Source: Mesorhizobium sp.
GTDB lineage: Bacteria; Pseudomonadota; Alphaproteobacteria; Rhizobiales; Rhizobiaceae
Reading direction: 5' to 3'
DNA length: 64,000 nt
NCBI GenBank assembly: GCA_004020875.1
Contig: SAPZ01000006.1
Coordinates: 1 to 64,000, forward strand
Both the position numbers and the translations under genes were made by a program. Positions 7,787 to 17,281 of this stretch are shown one piece after another; position 1 is the first letter of the stretch; each line of letters starts with the position of its first letter. The notes beneath the pieces were generated by a model. That model saw nothing but the letters and a program-made list of their open reading frames with translations. It did no database searches and had not been told where the DNA came from.

Positions 7787-8764
7787 ATGTCCAAGGCAAT
7801 CCGCATTCACGCCCATGGCGGCCCCGAGGTCCTCACCTTCGAGGATGCCGATGCCGGCCAGCCGGGAGAGGGCCAGATATTGATCCGGCACACCGCGATC
7901 GGCCTCAACTTCATCGACGTCTACTACCGCTCCGGGCTTTACCCGCCACCCGGCGGTTTTCCTTTGATTCCCGGCGGGGAGGCGGCGGGCGTCGTCCTGG
8001 CCCTCGGCGCCGGCGTCGACTGGCTGAAGCCAGGCGATCGCGTCGCTTATGCGGTCAATGTCGGAGCCTATGCCGAGCAACGGGTGATCGCCGCCGACCG
8101 TGTTGTCAAAGTGCCGGACGGCATCGGTGACGAGCAGGCGGCGGCTATGATGCTGAAAGGCATGACGGCCGAATACCTCTTGCGTCGGACCTTTCCCGTC
8201 AAGGCTGGCGACACGATCCTCTACCATGCGGCAGCCGGCGGCGTCGGCCTCATCCTCGGCCAATGGGCAAAGCATCTCGGCGCAACCGTAATCGGCACCG
8301 CGAGCTCCGCCGACAAGATCGAACTCGCGCGGGCGCATGGCTTCGATCATGTCATCAACTACAAGGAGCAGGATTTCGTCGCCGGTGTCGCGGCGCTCAC
8401 CGGCGGGAAGAAATGCGACGTCGTCTACGATTCCGTTGGCGCCGACACGTTTCCGGCATCGCTCGATTGCCTGCGGCCGCTTGGCATGTTCGTCAGCTTC
8501 GGGCAGTCGTCCGGGCCGATCCCGCCTTTCTCGATGTCGTTGCTCGCGCAGAAGGGCTCGCTCTACGCCACCCGGCCGACGCTGTTCGTCTACAACGCCA
8601 GGCGCGAGGATCTGGTGAAGTCGGCCGAAGCGCTTTTCGACGTGGTCGAGAGCGGCGCCGTCGAGATCAAGATCAACCAGCGTTATGCGCTGAAGGACGC
8701 AGGGAAGGCGCAAGCTGATCTCGAAGCCCGCAAGACTACGGGAACGACCGTCCTCATTCCTTAA
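7787..8764 (+). CDS. NADPH:quinone oxidoreductase (zinc-free MDR family)
   Basis: 325 residues. It has the quinone oxidoreductase layout: GroES-like N-domain (GLNFIDVYYRSGLYP, PGGEAAGVV), then a Rossmann domain with AAAGGVGLILGQWAKHLGATVIGTASS. It lacks the zinc-ligand cysteines of alcohol dehydrogenases. The enzyme reduces quinones with NADPH in the cytoplasm. It stands alone between a terminator and the ABC importer operon. The family call is firm; the physiological substrate is unknown. Confidence 0.9.
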   Translation: MSKAIRIHAHGGPEVLTFEDADAGQPGEGQILIRHTAIGLNFIDVYYRSGLYPPPGGFPLIPGGEAAGVVLALGAGVDWLKPGDRVAYAVNVGAYAEQRVIAADRVVKVPDGIGDEQAAAMMLKGMTAEYLLRRTFPVKAGDTILYHAAAGGVGLILGQWAKHLGATVIGTASSADKIELARAHGFDHVINYKEQDFVAGVAALTGGKKCDVVYDSVGADTFPASLDCLRPLGMFVSFGQSSGPIPPFSMSLLAQKGSLYATRPTLFVYNARREDLVKSAEALFDVVESGAVEIKINQRYALKDAGKAQADLEARKTTGTTVLIP

Positions 8765-8990
8765 GCCAACTGCCCTGTTTTTCAGCGACTTGCCGTGCCC
8801 GGAGGCACGGCTTGCCTGAAAAGCGCTGCGGATTTGCCACTGTTCTCAAGAGGTCTATCTTAGCCCTTGAGTTTCCGCTGAAATTCTTGAAGCTCTTTCA
8901 AGTTGGGTGCTGCTTTCCGATGGGAGCCGGCCGCGCATACCATGCTTTCGGGAACACAGAACATATCCGGGAAGCCGGATGGGAGGCACC
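8765..8990. other. Leader region of the BMP-type ABC operon
   Basis: 226 bp without a gene. It holds a 7-bp hairpin (CCGTGCC-cgga-GGCACGG) near 8791-8809 that could end qor transcription, though it lacks a T-run. GGGAGG at 8981-8986 is the ribosome site for the GTG at 8991. No purine riboswitch core or clear promoter was recognised. Confidence 0.4.
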
Positions 8991-10556
8991 GTGAGTGCAA
9001 ATCATGACAGGTCAAACCTGCTTGAGGTTCGTGGCCTTACCAAGATTTTCGGCACGCTGACGGCGTGCGACCACATCGATCTCAATATCGCGAGGGGCGA
9101 GATCCACGCGCTGCTCGGCGAGAACGGCGCCGGCAAGTCAACGCTGGTCAAGATGCTGTTCGGCTCGCTGGAGCCAAACTCGGGTGAGATCTTCTGGGAC
9201 GGCAAGGCGGTCAAGATCACCAGCCCGGGCGTGGCGAAGAAGCTCGGCATCGGCATGGTGTTCCAGCATTTCTCGCTGTTCGAGGCGCTGACGGCGGCCG
9301 AAAACATCGCGCTTTCGCTCAATGACGGTTCGCCGATCAGCACCATCGCCGCGAAGGCGAGGGCGCTGTCCTTCAGCTATGGGCTGCCGCTCGATCCGGA
9401 CTCCCTGGTCGGCGACCTTTCCGTCGGCGAACGCCAGCGCATCGAGATCATCCGCTGCCTCTTGCAGACACCGCAGCTCATCATCCTCGACGAGCCGACC
9501 TCGGTGCTGACGCCGCAGGAGGCCGACAAACTGTTCGAAACGCTGGAGCGGCTGCGCGCGGAAGGCAAATCGATCCTCTATATTTCGCACCGGCTGGAAG
9601 AGGTCAAACGCATCTGCGACAGTGCCACCGTGCTGCGTCACGGCAAGGTGGTCGGCCACTGCAACCCGCGCCAGGAGACGGCCGCATCGCTTGCCCGCAT
9701 GATGGTCGGCAGCGAGGTAAAAGCCGTGGAGCGCGCGCCGGCCGAAGGCATCGAGACTGCGCCGGCGTTGCTGGAAATCCGTGGGCTGACGCGCAAGCCG
9801 GCGACGCCCTTTGCCATCCCGCTGAAGAACATCAATCTCACCGTGCGCGCCGGCGAAGTGATCGGCATCGCCGGCGTGGCCGGTAACGGCCAGGGCGAGT
9901 TCTTCGAATCCGTCTCCGGCGAAGTGCCGCAGCAGGATGCGGGTTCGGTGCGCATCCGCGGCAAGGACGCCGGCGCGCTCTCCATCACCGGCCGGCGACT
10001 GATGGGCGCTGCCTTTGTGCCGGAAGAGCGCCTGGGACACGGCGCAGCCCCGCGCATGAAGCTTTCGGAGAACCTCCTGCTTTCGCGTCACGCCACGGAC
10101 GGCAAGTCGTTCGTCGGTTCCGGCGGCATGGTCAAGAACAGCGCCGTCTATAACGCCGCCCAGCGCATCATCACCGCCATGGACGTGCGCAAGAGCGCGC
10201 CAGATCCGGAGGCGGCCGCGCTCTCGGGCGGCAATCTGCAGAAATTCATCGTCGGACGCGAACTCGACCGCAAGCCGAGCGTCATGATCGTCAACCAGCC
10301 TACCTGGGGCGTGGACGCAGGTGCGGCCGCTCGCATTCGCCAAGCCCTGATCGAGCTTGCCCGCAGCGGCTCCGCCGTCCTCGTCATCAGCCAGGATCTC
10401 GACGAATTGTTCGAGCTGTCGGATGCGATCGCGGTCATGCACAACGGGGAATTGTCGGCGCCGCTGCCGATCGCCGAGGCGACTTTCGAGAAGATCGGCC
10501 TCTTGATGGGTGGCGCCGAGCCCGGCCACGCCGAACACAGCCTGGAGATGGCATGA
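8991..10556 (+). CDS. ABC importer ATP-binding protein, BMP/nucleoside (YufO/NupA) type, double domain
   Basis: 521 residues from the GTG at 8991, preceded by GGGAGG. It has two fused ATPase domains, as in the sugar/nucleoside branch. The first has Walker A GENGAGKS, signature LSVGERQRIEI and Walker B LIILDEPTSVL. The second has a degenerate Walker A (GVAGNGQGE), signature LSGGNLQKF and a Walker B region VMIVNQPTWGVD. It energises import through the two permeases that follow, with which it overlaps by ATGA. The substrate is probably a nucleoside or simple sugar, judged from family membership only. Confidence 0.93.
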   Translation: MSANHDRSNLLEVRGLTKIFGTLTACDHIDLNIARGEIHALLGENGAGKSTLVKMLFGSLEPNSGEIFWDGKAVKITSPGVAKKLGIGMVFQHFSLFEALTAAENIALSLNDGSPISTIAAKARALSFSYGLPLDPDSLVGDLSVGERQRIEIIRCLLQTPQLIILDEPTSVLTPQEADKLFETLERLRAEGKSILYISHRLEEVKRICDSATVLRHGKVVGHCNPRQETAASLARMMVGSEVKAVERAPAEGIETAPALLEIRGLTRKPATPFAIPLKNINLTVRAGEVIGIAGVAGNGQGEFFESVSGEVPQQDAGSVRIRGKDAGALSITGRRLMGAAFVPEERLGHGAAPRMKLSENLLLSRHATDGKSFVGSGGMVKNSAVYNAAQRIITAMDVRKSAPDPEAAALSGGNLQKFIVGRELDRKPSVMIVNQPTWGVDAGAAARIRQALIELARSGSAVLVISQDLDELFELSDAIAVMHNGELSAPLPIAEATFEKIGLLMGGAEPGHAEHSLEMA

Positions 10557-11680
10557 TGCGCATCGAACTGGTCAAACGTCCGCAGCGCTCGGCGCTGTTT
10601 TCGGTGCTGTCGCCCTTCATTGCCTTCGCGCTGACGATCATTGCCGGCGGCATCATGTTCGCCTTGCTCGGCGTCAATCCGCTGGATGCATTCAACATCT
10701 ATTTCATCCAGCCGGTCAGCGAAGTCTGGCAGTTGCACGAGCTGGCCATCAAGGCGGCGCCTCTCATCCTGATCGCGGTTGGCCTGTCGGTCTGCTACAA
10801 GGCCAATATCTGGAACATCGGCGCCGAAGGCCAGTTCATCTTCGGAGCGATCTTCGGCTCCATCATCCCGGTGCTGTTCCCGCAATTCGAAGGCCCGCTG
10901 GTGATCCCGCTGATGCTCCTGCTCGGCATGGTTGGCGGCGCTTTTTATGCATCGATCCCGGCTTTCTTGAAGACGCGCTTCAGCACGAACGAGATTCTGA
11001 CCAGCCTGATGCTGGTCTATGTCGCGCAGCTTTTCCTCGACTGGCTGGTGCGCGGCCCGTGGCGCGATCCGCAGGGCCATGGCTTTCCGCAGACCATCCA
11101 GTTCAGCGACTCGGCAACCTTGCCCCAGCTCATGCCCGATGCCGGCCGCGCCAATTGGGGCTTCGTCTTCGCCCTGGTCGCCGCGGTAGCGATCTGGCTG
11201 ATGATGAGCCGCATGCTGAAAGGCTTCGAGGTGCGGGTGCTGGGCTCAAGCCCAAGGGCTGGGCGCTTCGCAGGCTTCGGCTTCAACCGGATGGTGTTCT
11301 TCAGCTTCCTTCTCTCCGGCGCGCTGGCCGGTCTGGCGGGCATCTCGGAAGTCTCCGGCGCCATCGGCCAGTTGCAGCCGGTGATCTCGCCCGGCTACGG
11401 CTTCACCGCCATCATCGTCGCCTTCCTCGGCAGGCTCAATCCGCTTGGCATCGTGGCCGCCGGCCTGGTGCTGGCGCTGACCTATCTCGGCGGCGAGGCC
11501 GTGCAGAGCGCGCTCGGCATCTCCGACAAGGTGGCGCGCGTGTTCCAGGGCATGCTTCTGTTCTTCGTGCTCGGCTGCGACACGCTCATCCACTACCGCA
11601 TTCGCCTGATCGGCATGGCACTGATGAAGCCGGACGCCGCGAAGCTCGATGCAGCGCCCAAGCTCGAGGAGGCCCGCTGA
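10553..11680 (+). CDS. ABC importer permease 1 (BMP/nucleoside type)
   Basis: 375 residues, overlapping the ATPase gene by 4 bp. A short basic N-terminus leads to about ten hydrophobic segments. The family marker NIWNIGAEGQFIFGAIFGS is present near residue 85, and a GSSPRAGRFAGF cytoplasmic loop near residue 230 would contact the ATPase. It forms the translocation channel with the second permease, whose gene overlaps this one at the stop (TGATG). Confidence 0.92.
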   Translation: MMRIELVKRPQRSALFSVLSPFIAFALTIIAGGIMFALLGVNPLDAFNIYFIQPVSEVWQLHELAIKAAPLILIAVGLSVCYKANIWNIGAEGQFIFGAIFGSIIPVLFPQFEGPLVIPLMLLLGMVGGAFYASIPAFLKTRFSTNEILTSLMLVYVAQLFLDWLVRGPWRDPQGHGFPQTIQFSDSATLPQLMPDAGRANWGFVFALVAAVAIWLMMSRMLKGFEVRVLGSSPRAGRFAGFGFNRMVFFSFLLSGALAGLAGISEVSGAIGQLQPVISPGYGFTAIIVAFLGRLNPLGIVAAGLVLALTYLGGEAVQSALGISDKVARVFQGMLLFFVLGCDTLIHYRIRLIGMALMKPDAAKLDAAPKLEEAR

Positions 11681-12600
11681 TGGACATCACCGTCAACATC
11701 CTTTTGACCATCGCGACCGCGGCGACGCCGCTGCTGATCGCGGCGATCGGCGAACTGGTCGTCGAGCGCTCGGGCGTGCTCAATCTCGGCGTCGAGGGCA
11801 TGATGATCATGGGCGCCGTCGGCGGCTTTGGCGCCGGCTATCTCACCGGGTCGCCCTGGATCGGCCTGCTCGCCGCAATCATCGTCGGCGCGCTGTTCTC
11901 GCTGCTGTTCGCCGTGATGACCCTGTCGCTCGCTACCAACCAGGTGGCGACCGGCCTGTCGCTGACGCTGCTCGGCCTCGGCCTCTCCGGCATGATCGGT
12001 ACCAGCTTCGTCGGCCAGCCGGGCGTGAGGCTGCCCAATCTCGATATTCCCGGGGTCAGCTCGATACCGGTCGTCGGGAAGTTGATCTTCGGCCAGGATC
12101 CGGTCTTCTACATCTCGATCGCACTGACCGCGGCAGTGATGTGGTTCCTGTTCAGGACGCGCACTGGCCTAACGCTTCGCTCGATCGGCGACAGCCACAC
12201 GTCGGCGCATGCGCTGGGCATCAAGGTGATTCGCTACCGCTATCTCGCCGTGATCTTCGGCGGCGCCTGCGCTGGCCTGGCCGGTGGGCACCTGTCGCTG
12301 GTCTATACCCCGCAATGGGTGGAGAACATGAGCGCGGGGCGCGGCTGGATCGCGCTGGCGCTGGTGGTGTTCGCTTCCTGGCGCCCGTGGCGGGTCCTGG
12401 CCGGCGCCTATATCTTCGGCGCGGTGTGGATCGGCCAGCTTCATGCACAGGCTTTTGGTATTCCAGTGCCTTCACAGTTTCTTTCTTCGCTGCCCTATCT
12501 GGCAACCATCGTGGTTCTCGTTCTAATCTCGCGCAACAAGCGGCTGACGATGATGAACACGCCGGCTTCGTTGGGGCAGCCATTCGTTCCGGATCGTTGA
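11680..12600 (+). CDS. ABC importer permease 2 (BMP/nucleoside type)
   Basis: 306 residues from the ATG at 11680, which shares its A with the stop of permease 1. It has about eight to nine hydrophobic segments, with the paralogous marker LNLGVEGMMIMGAVGG near residue 34 and a GDSHTSAHALGI coupling loop near residue 171. A longer frame reading from 10510 is an artefact of an open shadow frame through permease 1. Together with permease 1 it forms the membrane channel of the importer. Confidence 0.92.
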   Translation: MDITVNILLTIATAATPLLIAAIGELVVERSGVLNLGVEGMMIMGAVGGFGAGYLTGSPWIGLLAAIIVGALFSLLFAVMTLSLATNQVATGLSLTLLGLGLSGMIGTSFVGQPGVRLPNLDIPGVSSIPVVGKLIFGQDPVFYISIALTAAVMWFLFRTRTGLTLRSIGDSHTSAHALGIKVIRYRYLAVIFGGACAGLAGGHLSLVYTPQWVENMSAGRGWIALALVVFASWRPWRVLAGAYIFGAVWIGQLHAQAFGIPVPSQFLSSLPYLATIVVLVLISRNKRLTMMNTPASLGQPFVPDR

Positions 12601-12651
12601 CGACAAGAAAAAGACGGGAAGCTCCAAGGCTTAACTCAGAGAGGTAACACA

Positions 12652-13719
12652 ATGAAGAAACTGCTTATTGCATTGATGGCAACTGCCGCGGCCCTGTCGG
12701 TTGCGGCGACCGCCGAGGCGGCGGGCAAGCTGAAGGCCTGCTGGGTCTACACAGGCCCGATCGGAGACTTCGGCTATTCCTACCAGCACGACCAGGGCCG
12801 GCTCGAGGTCGAGAAGGCGCTCGGCGACAAGGTCGAAACCGCCTATCTCGAAAACGTTTCGGAAGGTCCGGACGCCGACCGCGCCTTCGAGCGCCTGGCG
12901 CGCGAGAATTGCAAGATCATCTTCGGCACGTCCTTCGGCTTCATGGACGCCGAGGTGAAGGTCGCCAAGAAGTTCCCCAAAGTGATGTTCGAGCATGCCA
13001 CCGGCTTCAAGACCGGCAAGAATCTCGGCATCTATAACGCCCGTTTCTATGAAGGCCGTTACGTGCTCGGCCAGATCGCGGCCAAGGAATCGAAGAAGGG
13101 CCTTGCCGGATACATCGTGTCCTTCCCGATCCCTGAAGTGGTGATGGGCATCAACTCCTTCATGCTCGGCGCCCAGTCGGTCAATCCCGATTTCAAGGTG
13201 AAGATCGTGTGGGTGAACTCCTGGTTCGACCCGGGCAAGGAAGCCGATGCCGCCAAGGCCCTGTTCGACCAGGGCGCGGACATCATCGTCCAGCACACCG
13301 ATTCGACCGCCGCGCTACAGGTCGCCGAGGAGCGCAAGCTGCACGGCTTCGGCCAGTCGTCCGACATGATCAAGTTCGCGCCGAACGCGCAACTGACCGC
13401 GCTCACCGACGAGTGGGGTCCCTACTATATCAGCCGCGTTCAGGCCGCGCTCGACGGCACCTGGAAGCCGGATAATGTGTGGCTCGGCATCAAGGACGGC
13501 GCCGTCAAGCTCGCGCCCTTCACCAACATGCCGGACGACGTCAAGGCGATGGCGGAAGCGACCACCAAGAAGATCGCCGGCGGCTGGAATCCCTTCACCG
13601 GGCCGGTCTCCAAGCAGGATGGCTCCCCTTGGCTGAAGGACGGCGAGGTTGCCGATGACGGCACGCTGCTCGGCATGAATTTCTATGTCAAGGGCGTCGA
13701 CGACAAGCTGCCGCAGTAA
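12652..13719 (+). CDS. BMP-family ABC transporter substrate-binding protein
   Basis: 355 residues with a signal peptide (MKKLLIALMATAAAL, cleaved near AEAAGKL). It matches the basic membrane protein (PnrA/Med-like) fold: CWVYTGPIGDFGYSYQHDQGR at the N-terminus, the ENVSEGPDADRAFERLA segment, and DIIVQHTDSTAAL. It binds the solute, likely a nucleoside, in the periplasm. The gene lies last in the importer operon, 51 bp after permease 2, with GAGAGG as ribosome site. The separate leader and better ribosome site suit the higher expression expected of a binding protein. A terminator follows. Confidence 0.93.
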   Translation: MKKLLIALMATAAALSVAATAEAAGKLKACWVYTGPIGDFGYSYQHDQGRLEVEKALGDKVETAYLENVSEGPDADRAFERLARENCKIIFGTSFGFMDAEVKVAKKFPKVMFEHATGFKTGKNLGIYNARFYEGRYVLGQIAAKESKKGLAGYIVSFPIPEVVMGINSFMLGAQSVNPDFKVKIVWVNSWFDPGKEADAAKALFDQGADIIVQHTDSTAALQVAEERKLHGFGQSSDMIKFAPNAQLTALTDEWGPYYISRVQAALDGTWKPDNVWLGIKDGAVKLAPFTNMPDDVKAMAEATTKKIAGGWNPFTGPVSKQDGSPWLKDGEVADDGTLLGMNFYVKGVDDKLPQ

Positions 13720-13745
13720 GCTGCAAGCTGCCAATGTCAAAATGG

Positions 13746-13769
13746 AAAGGGCGCCGCGCGGCGCCCTTT
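13746..13769. terminator. Hairpin terminator between the convergent bmp-type gene and rimO
   Basis: AAAGGGCGCCG pairs perfectly with CGGCGCCCTTT around a 2-nt loop. Its A and T flanks are short in both directions, so it may act on both converging transcripts. Confidence 0.75.
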
Positions 13770-13800
13770 CTCATTCGGTGTGCCTTCGCTTTAGAGACGA

Positions 13801-15114
13801 TCAGACGGCCGATCCATAAAGATCGTAAGCGTCCGCGCGGTCAATCTTGACGGTGACGATGTCGCCGGCGCGCAGCGGGCGGCGCGACTGGATGTGCACG
13901 GAGCCGTCGATCTCCGGCGCGTCGTATTTGGTGCGGCCCTTGGCCGACGTGCCGTGCGCCTCGTCGATCAGCACCGGCAGGCGCTTTCCGACTTTTTTGG
14001 CCAGCTGCGCGGCGGAAATCTTCTGCTGGCGCTGCATGAAACGGTGCCAGCGCGCTTCCTTGATCTCCTGCGGCACCTGCTCCAGTCCGAGGTCGTTGGA
14101 GCGCGCGCCCTTGACCGGCTCGTATTTGAAGCAGCCGGCGCGGTCGATCTTGGCTTCGTCGAGCCAGTCGAGCAGCATCTGGAAATCGTCCTCCGTCTCG
14201 CCGGGGAACCCGACGATGAAGGTCGAGCGGATGGCAAGGTCGGGGCAGACTTCGCGCCAGCCGCGGATGCGCTCCAGCGTCTTTTCGCCATGCGCGGGGC
14301 GCCGCATGTTCTTCAGCACCTGCGGCGAGGCATGCTGGAAGGGGATGTCAAGATAGGGCAGGATCTTTCCTTCCGCCATCAGCGGAATGACGTCGGCGAC
14401 ATGCGGGTAGGGGTACACATAATGCATGCGTATCCAGATGCCGAGCTTGCCGAGCTCCTCGGCAAGGTCGAGGAACTTCGCCCGCACCTCGCGATCGCCG
14501 AACGTTGACGTCTGGTACTTGATGTCGACGCCGTAGGCGCTGGTGTCCTGCGAGATGACGAGGATCTCCTTGACGCCTGCCTTGGCGAGCTTCTCGGCTT
14601 CGCGCAGCACGTCGGCAGCGGGGCGCGAGACGAGATCGCCGCGAAGCGCCGGTATGATGCAGAAGGTGCAGCGGTTGTTGCAGCCCTCGGAGATCTTCAG
14701 ATAGGCGAAATGGCGAGGCGTTAGCTTCACGCCCTGCGGCGGCAAAAGGTCGACATAGGGATCGTGGCTTGGAGGGGCGGCCTCATGCACCGCGGCCATC
14801 ACGCTCTCATAGGCCTGCGGACCGGTGATCGCCAGCACATTGGGATGCTTCTCGCGGATGACCTCCGGCTCGGCGCCGAGGCAGCCGGTGACGATGACGC
14901 GGCCGTTTTCGGAAAGCGCGGAACCAATGGCGCTGAGCGACTCGTCGCGGGCGGAATCGAGGAAGCCGCAAGTGTTGACGACGACGAGGTCGGCGCCGTC
15001 ATGCTTGCGCGCGATCTCATAGCCTTCGGCGCGGAGCCGCGTGATGATGCGCTCGGAATCGACGAGCGCCTTCGGGCATCCAAGACTGACGAAACTGACG
15101 CGTGGGGCGGACAT
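13801..15114 (-). CDS. rimO: Ribosomal protein S12 methylthiotransferase RimO
   Basis: 437 residues. It has the three-domain layout of RimO/MiaB enzymes. The N-terminal domain carries cluster cysteines in [12 protein letters not shown] and NTCGFLDSA. The radical-SAM domain has CNNRCTFC (near residue 142). A C-terminal TRAM domain ends with [12 protein letters not shown]. The start [12 protein letters not shown] is the RimO form rather than MiaB. It methylthiolates the S12 aspartate of the ribosome. Confidence 0.95.
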   Translation of the reverse strand: MSAPRVSFVSLGCPKALVDSERIITRLRAEGYEIARKHDGADLVVVNTCGFLDSARDESLSAIGSALSENGRVIVTGCLGAEPEVIREKHPNVLAITGPQAYESVMAAVHEAAPPSHDPYVDLLPPQGVKLTPRHFAYLKISEGCNNRCTFCIIPALRGDLVSRPAADVLREAEKLAKAGVKEILVISQDTSAYGVDIKYQTSTFGDREVRAKFLDLAEELGKLGIWIRMHYVYPYPHVADVIPLMAEGKILPYLDIPFQHASPQVLKNMRRPAHGEKTLERIRGWREVCPDLAIRSTFIVGFPGETEDDFQMLLDWLDEAKIDRAGCFKYEPVKGARSNDLGLEQVPQEIKEARWHRFMQRQQKISAAQLAKKVGKRLPVLIDEAHGTSAKGRTKYDAPEIDGSVHIQSRRPLRAGDIVTVKIDRADAYDLYGSAV

Positions 15115-15291
15115 AAACTTTGTTTTCCAAGAGGCGATGGCGAGATCGAGGATTGAGCCTCAGGCTCTGAAGGTCGATCTACGGCGCGGCTTTAAGCCAT
15201 TCGCGCGGCGAAATAGCACGCTTCGGCACAGAAGCAAACTGCCGCCGACCAGAACAGGGGCAGTGCGTCAGACATTCGCTTCTGAAGAGTG

Positions 15292-15975
15292 CTAGTGGCC
15301 GTCCGATCCGAACCAAGGCGCCAGGAAGGCAAAATGGTCGGGGAACTGCCGCACGGCGCCTCCCAATAGCATGTTCACCGCGACGTAGAGGATGATCAGC
15401 AGACCGATATAGGCGATCCAGCGGTACCTATGCAGCAGGCGCGCGACAAAGGATGCGGCAAAACCCATTAGAGCGATCGATAGGGCCAGCCCGATGATCA
15501 GCACCGTCGGATGCTTCATGGCGGCGCCCGCGACGGCGAGCACATTGTCGAGCGACATCGAGACGTCGGCAATCACGATCTGCCAGGCAGCCTGCGAGAA
15601 AGTCTTGCGGGGCGCCGTACCGGCAACCTTGCCGTCCTTGTAGTCGCCGTTGGATAGCGCCTCCGTAGCGTCACGCTCATCCTCGTGGCTGACGCGCAGT
15701 TCGCGCCACATCTTCCAGCATACCCACAGAAGCAGAAGCCCGCCGGCGATGAGCAGCATCGGGCCGATGCTCAGCAACCGCTGCGTGATGAGGGCAAAGA
15801 TTATGCGCAGGACAGTGGCTGCCGCGATGCCGACAAGGATGGCGCGCTTGCGCTGATCGGCCGGAAGGCCGGCGGCCGCGAGACCGATCACAATCGCGTT
15901 GTCGCCGGCAAGGGCGAGATCGATTGCGACGACTTGGAGGAGAGCTGAAAGACCTGCGGCAGTGAATATTTCCAT
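15292..15975 (-). CDS. TerC-family integral membrane protein
   Basis: 227 residues from the ATG at 15975 (MEIFTAAG); longer in-frame starts add an unrelated leader. The family signature LALAGDNAIVIGLAAAGLP is at residues 18-36, and its mirrored counterpart SMSLDNVLAVAGAA appears near residue 140, each with the conserved Asp-Asn pair inside the membrane. About seven hydrophobic helices are visible. TerC/YjbE-type proteins are linked to metal (manganese) export or tellurite resistance. The substrate here is not known. Confidence 0.88.
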   Translation of the reverse strand: MEIFTAAGLSALLQVVAIDLALAGDNAIVIGLAAAGLPADQRKRAILVGIAAATVLRIIFALITQRLLSIGPMLLIAGGLLLLWVCWKMWRELRVSHEDERDATEALSNGDYKDGKVAGTAPRKTFSQAAWQIVIADVSMSLDNVLAVAGAAMKHPTVLIIGLALSIALMGFAASFVARLLHRYRWIAYIGLLIILYVAVNMLLGGAVRQFPDHFAFLAPWFGSDGH

Positions 15976-16143
15976 AGAGAGAAATCCCTTGCCTGAAATG
16001 CGGGTCGCCCAATACCCAGACGGCCCTAAAGGCATGGTCCACTGGCGTCAAGACGCAGGTTTGGCCAACGCCGGAAAACGGCGCGGCCGGTGCAAACCCT
16101 CAACGAAGTTCGTGTGTTCGCCAGTCAGGCGGGCGGGCGGAAA

Positions 16144-16533
16144 CTAGTCGTAGAGATTATATTTGGCCCAGTCGGATTCCGGGATTTCGTCGCCGATCTT
16201 GTAGCGGAACTGCAGCACCTGCATATGGTCCGGCGCAGTCTGGCATTTGAACTTCAGCCGGTACCATTGGCCCTTGCTGCGGAAAGCGGCGCCAGAGCTC
16301 CTGATGGCGTCCGCGCTCATCTGCGGCGTGGCGAAGGCGTAGGCCACGACGCGGTCGGCTTTGTAGTTATGGTCGTCGTGGCTGATCCGGTCGAGCACTT
16401 CGGCGTCGCACCGCTGCTCGAGGCGGGTTTCAGGATCGAGTTTCATCAGGCCGGCGCGCAACGCATTGTCCATCGCCTTGGCCGGCAAGACCGGCGTCAG
16501 CGACGCCAGAACCATCAGGCAGAGCTTCTTCAT
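16144..16533 (-). CDS. DUF930 family exported protein
   Basis: 129 residues from the ATG at 16533 with a signal peptide (MKKLCLMVLASLTPVLPAKA). The mature part has the DUF930 wording LDPETRLEQRCDAEVLDRI and YKADRVVAYAFATP, with a second cysteine in LKFKCQTAPDHMQV that could pair with the first. DUF930 proteins are typical of Rhizobiales and have no known function. It is monocistronic, with no clear terminator. Confidence 0.8.
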   Translation of the reverse strand: MKKLCLMVLASLTPVLPAKAMDNALRAGLMKLDPETRLEQRCDAEVLDRISHDDHNYKADRVVAYAFATPQMSADAIRSSGAAFRSKGQWYRLKFKCQTAPDHMQVLQFRYKIGDEIPESDWAKYNLYD

Positions 16534-16611
16534 GGGCGCGAGAAGCAGCATATTTTGTCCGAGAAATCAAATAACCGCTGCTTTACCATGTCACTTGGGT
16601 TTGCAATCGTC

Positions 16612-16743
16612 GCTGCAGCCCGCGCCGCCCATGCTAACCCGTCAGTCACGCTGAACATCTACGCACACTTGCTGCCTGGTCAACAGGAAGGTGCGGCCGC
16701 GGTGGTTGACGCGGCACTGACTGCCGCACTACAGGAATTAAGC
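16612..16743 (+). pseudogene. C-terminal remnant of a tyrosine-recombinase integrase
   Basis: The frame encodes HANPSVTLNIYAHLLPGQQE, the classic last catalytic box of phage-type integrases: His in the GH-like position and the nucleophilic Tyr in IYAHL. It is followed by a typical Ala-rich tail (AAAVVDAAL). Nothing upstream resembles the rest of an integrase, and the preceding residues (GFAIVAAARAA) do not. About 70 bp downstream lies tRNA-Ser, a common integration target. This is best read as the scar of a lost genomic island or prophage. Confidence 0.7.
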
Positions 16744-16814
16744 GCGAACCGGTCGGTGCCAACTGCCCCCAAATGGCCGGTCGCGAGTATCCTAAGTGGT
16801 CGAAAAACCATAGC

Positions 16815-16904
16815 GGAGGGATGGCCGAGCGGTTTAAGGCACCGGTCTTGAAAACCGGCGTGGGCGCAAGTTCACCGTGGGTTCGAATCCCACTCCCTCC
16901 GCCA
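16815..16904 (+). tRNA. tRNA-Ser (anticodon UGA)
   Basis: 90 nt including an encoded CCA. The acceptor stem GGAGGGA pairs with TCCCTCC. The anticodon stem-loop reads CCGGT-CT-TGA-AA-ACCGG. There is a long variable arm, as in class II tRNAs, and GGTTCGAATCC forms the T arm. It lies beside an integrase remnant. Confidence 0.97.
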
Positions 16905-17165
16905 GACACCGCCGATCTCCTTTTATAGTGCGATATCGGCGCCGATCACGGCATTGCCAGCAAGCGACGCTGAACCCCCGATACTACGCCTCAGAAGCAT
17001 CGGCCGTAACTTCCTTGCCTGTTGTCGTGAACGGCAAGAATGGTGGTCTCTTACTCCCATTGCCGCTCTTAAGATAGATCGGGCTGCGGTGACGCCGGAG
17101 CAGCGGAACGGCTGGACGCCTTGCCCATGAGCGGCCCGACACTTCAAGAGGATGAGCAGAGTATC
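16905..17165. other. Gene-poor spacer after tRNA-Ser
   Basis: 261 bp with no convincing gene on either strand. Short frames present have no ribosome site or recognisable motif. Given the integrase remnant and the Flp-like fragment on either side, this may be decayed island DNA, but no direct repeat of the tRNA 3' end was found by eye. Confidence 0.35.
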
Positions 17166-17255
17166 CTAGAATCTGATCATGCCGTGCCATTGGAGCAGAT
17201 AAAGGATCACTAGGATCACCACTCCCACGGCAACCCAGATCGCGAAGCGACTCAT
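17166..17255 (-). CDS. Possible 29-residue single-span membrane peptide
   Basis: ATG at 17255 to TAG at 17166 encodes MSRFAIWVAVGVVILVILYL followed by LQWHGMIRF: a short basic start, one hydrophobic helix of about 17 residues and a short polar tail. The shape suits a genuine small membrane protein, but it has no strong ribosome site and could be chance. It lies just beyond the stop of the Flp-like frame on the same strand, so the two could be cotranscribed. Confidence 0.4.
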   Translation of the reverse strand: MSRFAIWVAVGVVILVILYLLQWHGMIRF

Positions 17256-17281
17256 GCCTTGCCCGCAGCCTTAGCGCGCCC

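Noticed and set aside
10510..12600. A 696-codon open frame covering both permease genes
   Set aside because: Its first 390 codons are a shadow of permease 1; only the part from 11680 matches a permease. Treated as two genes.
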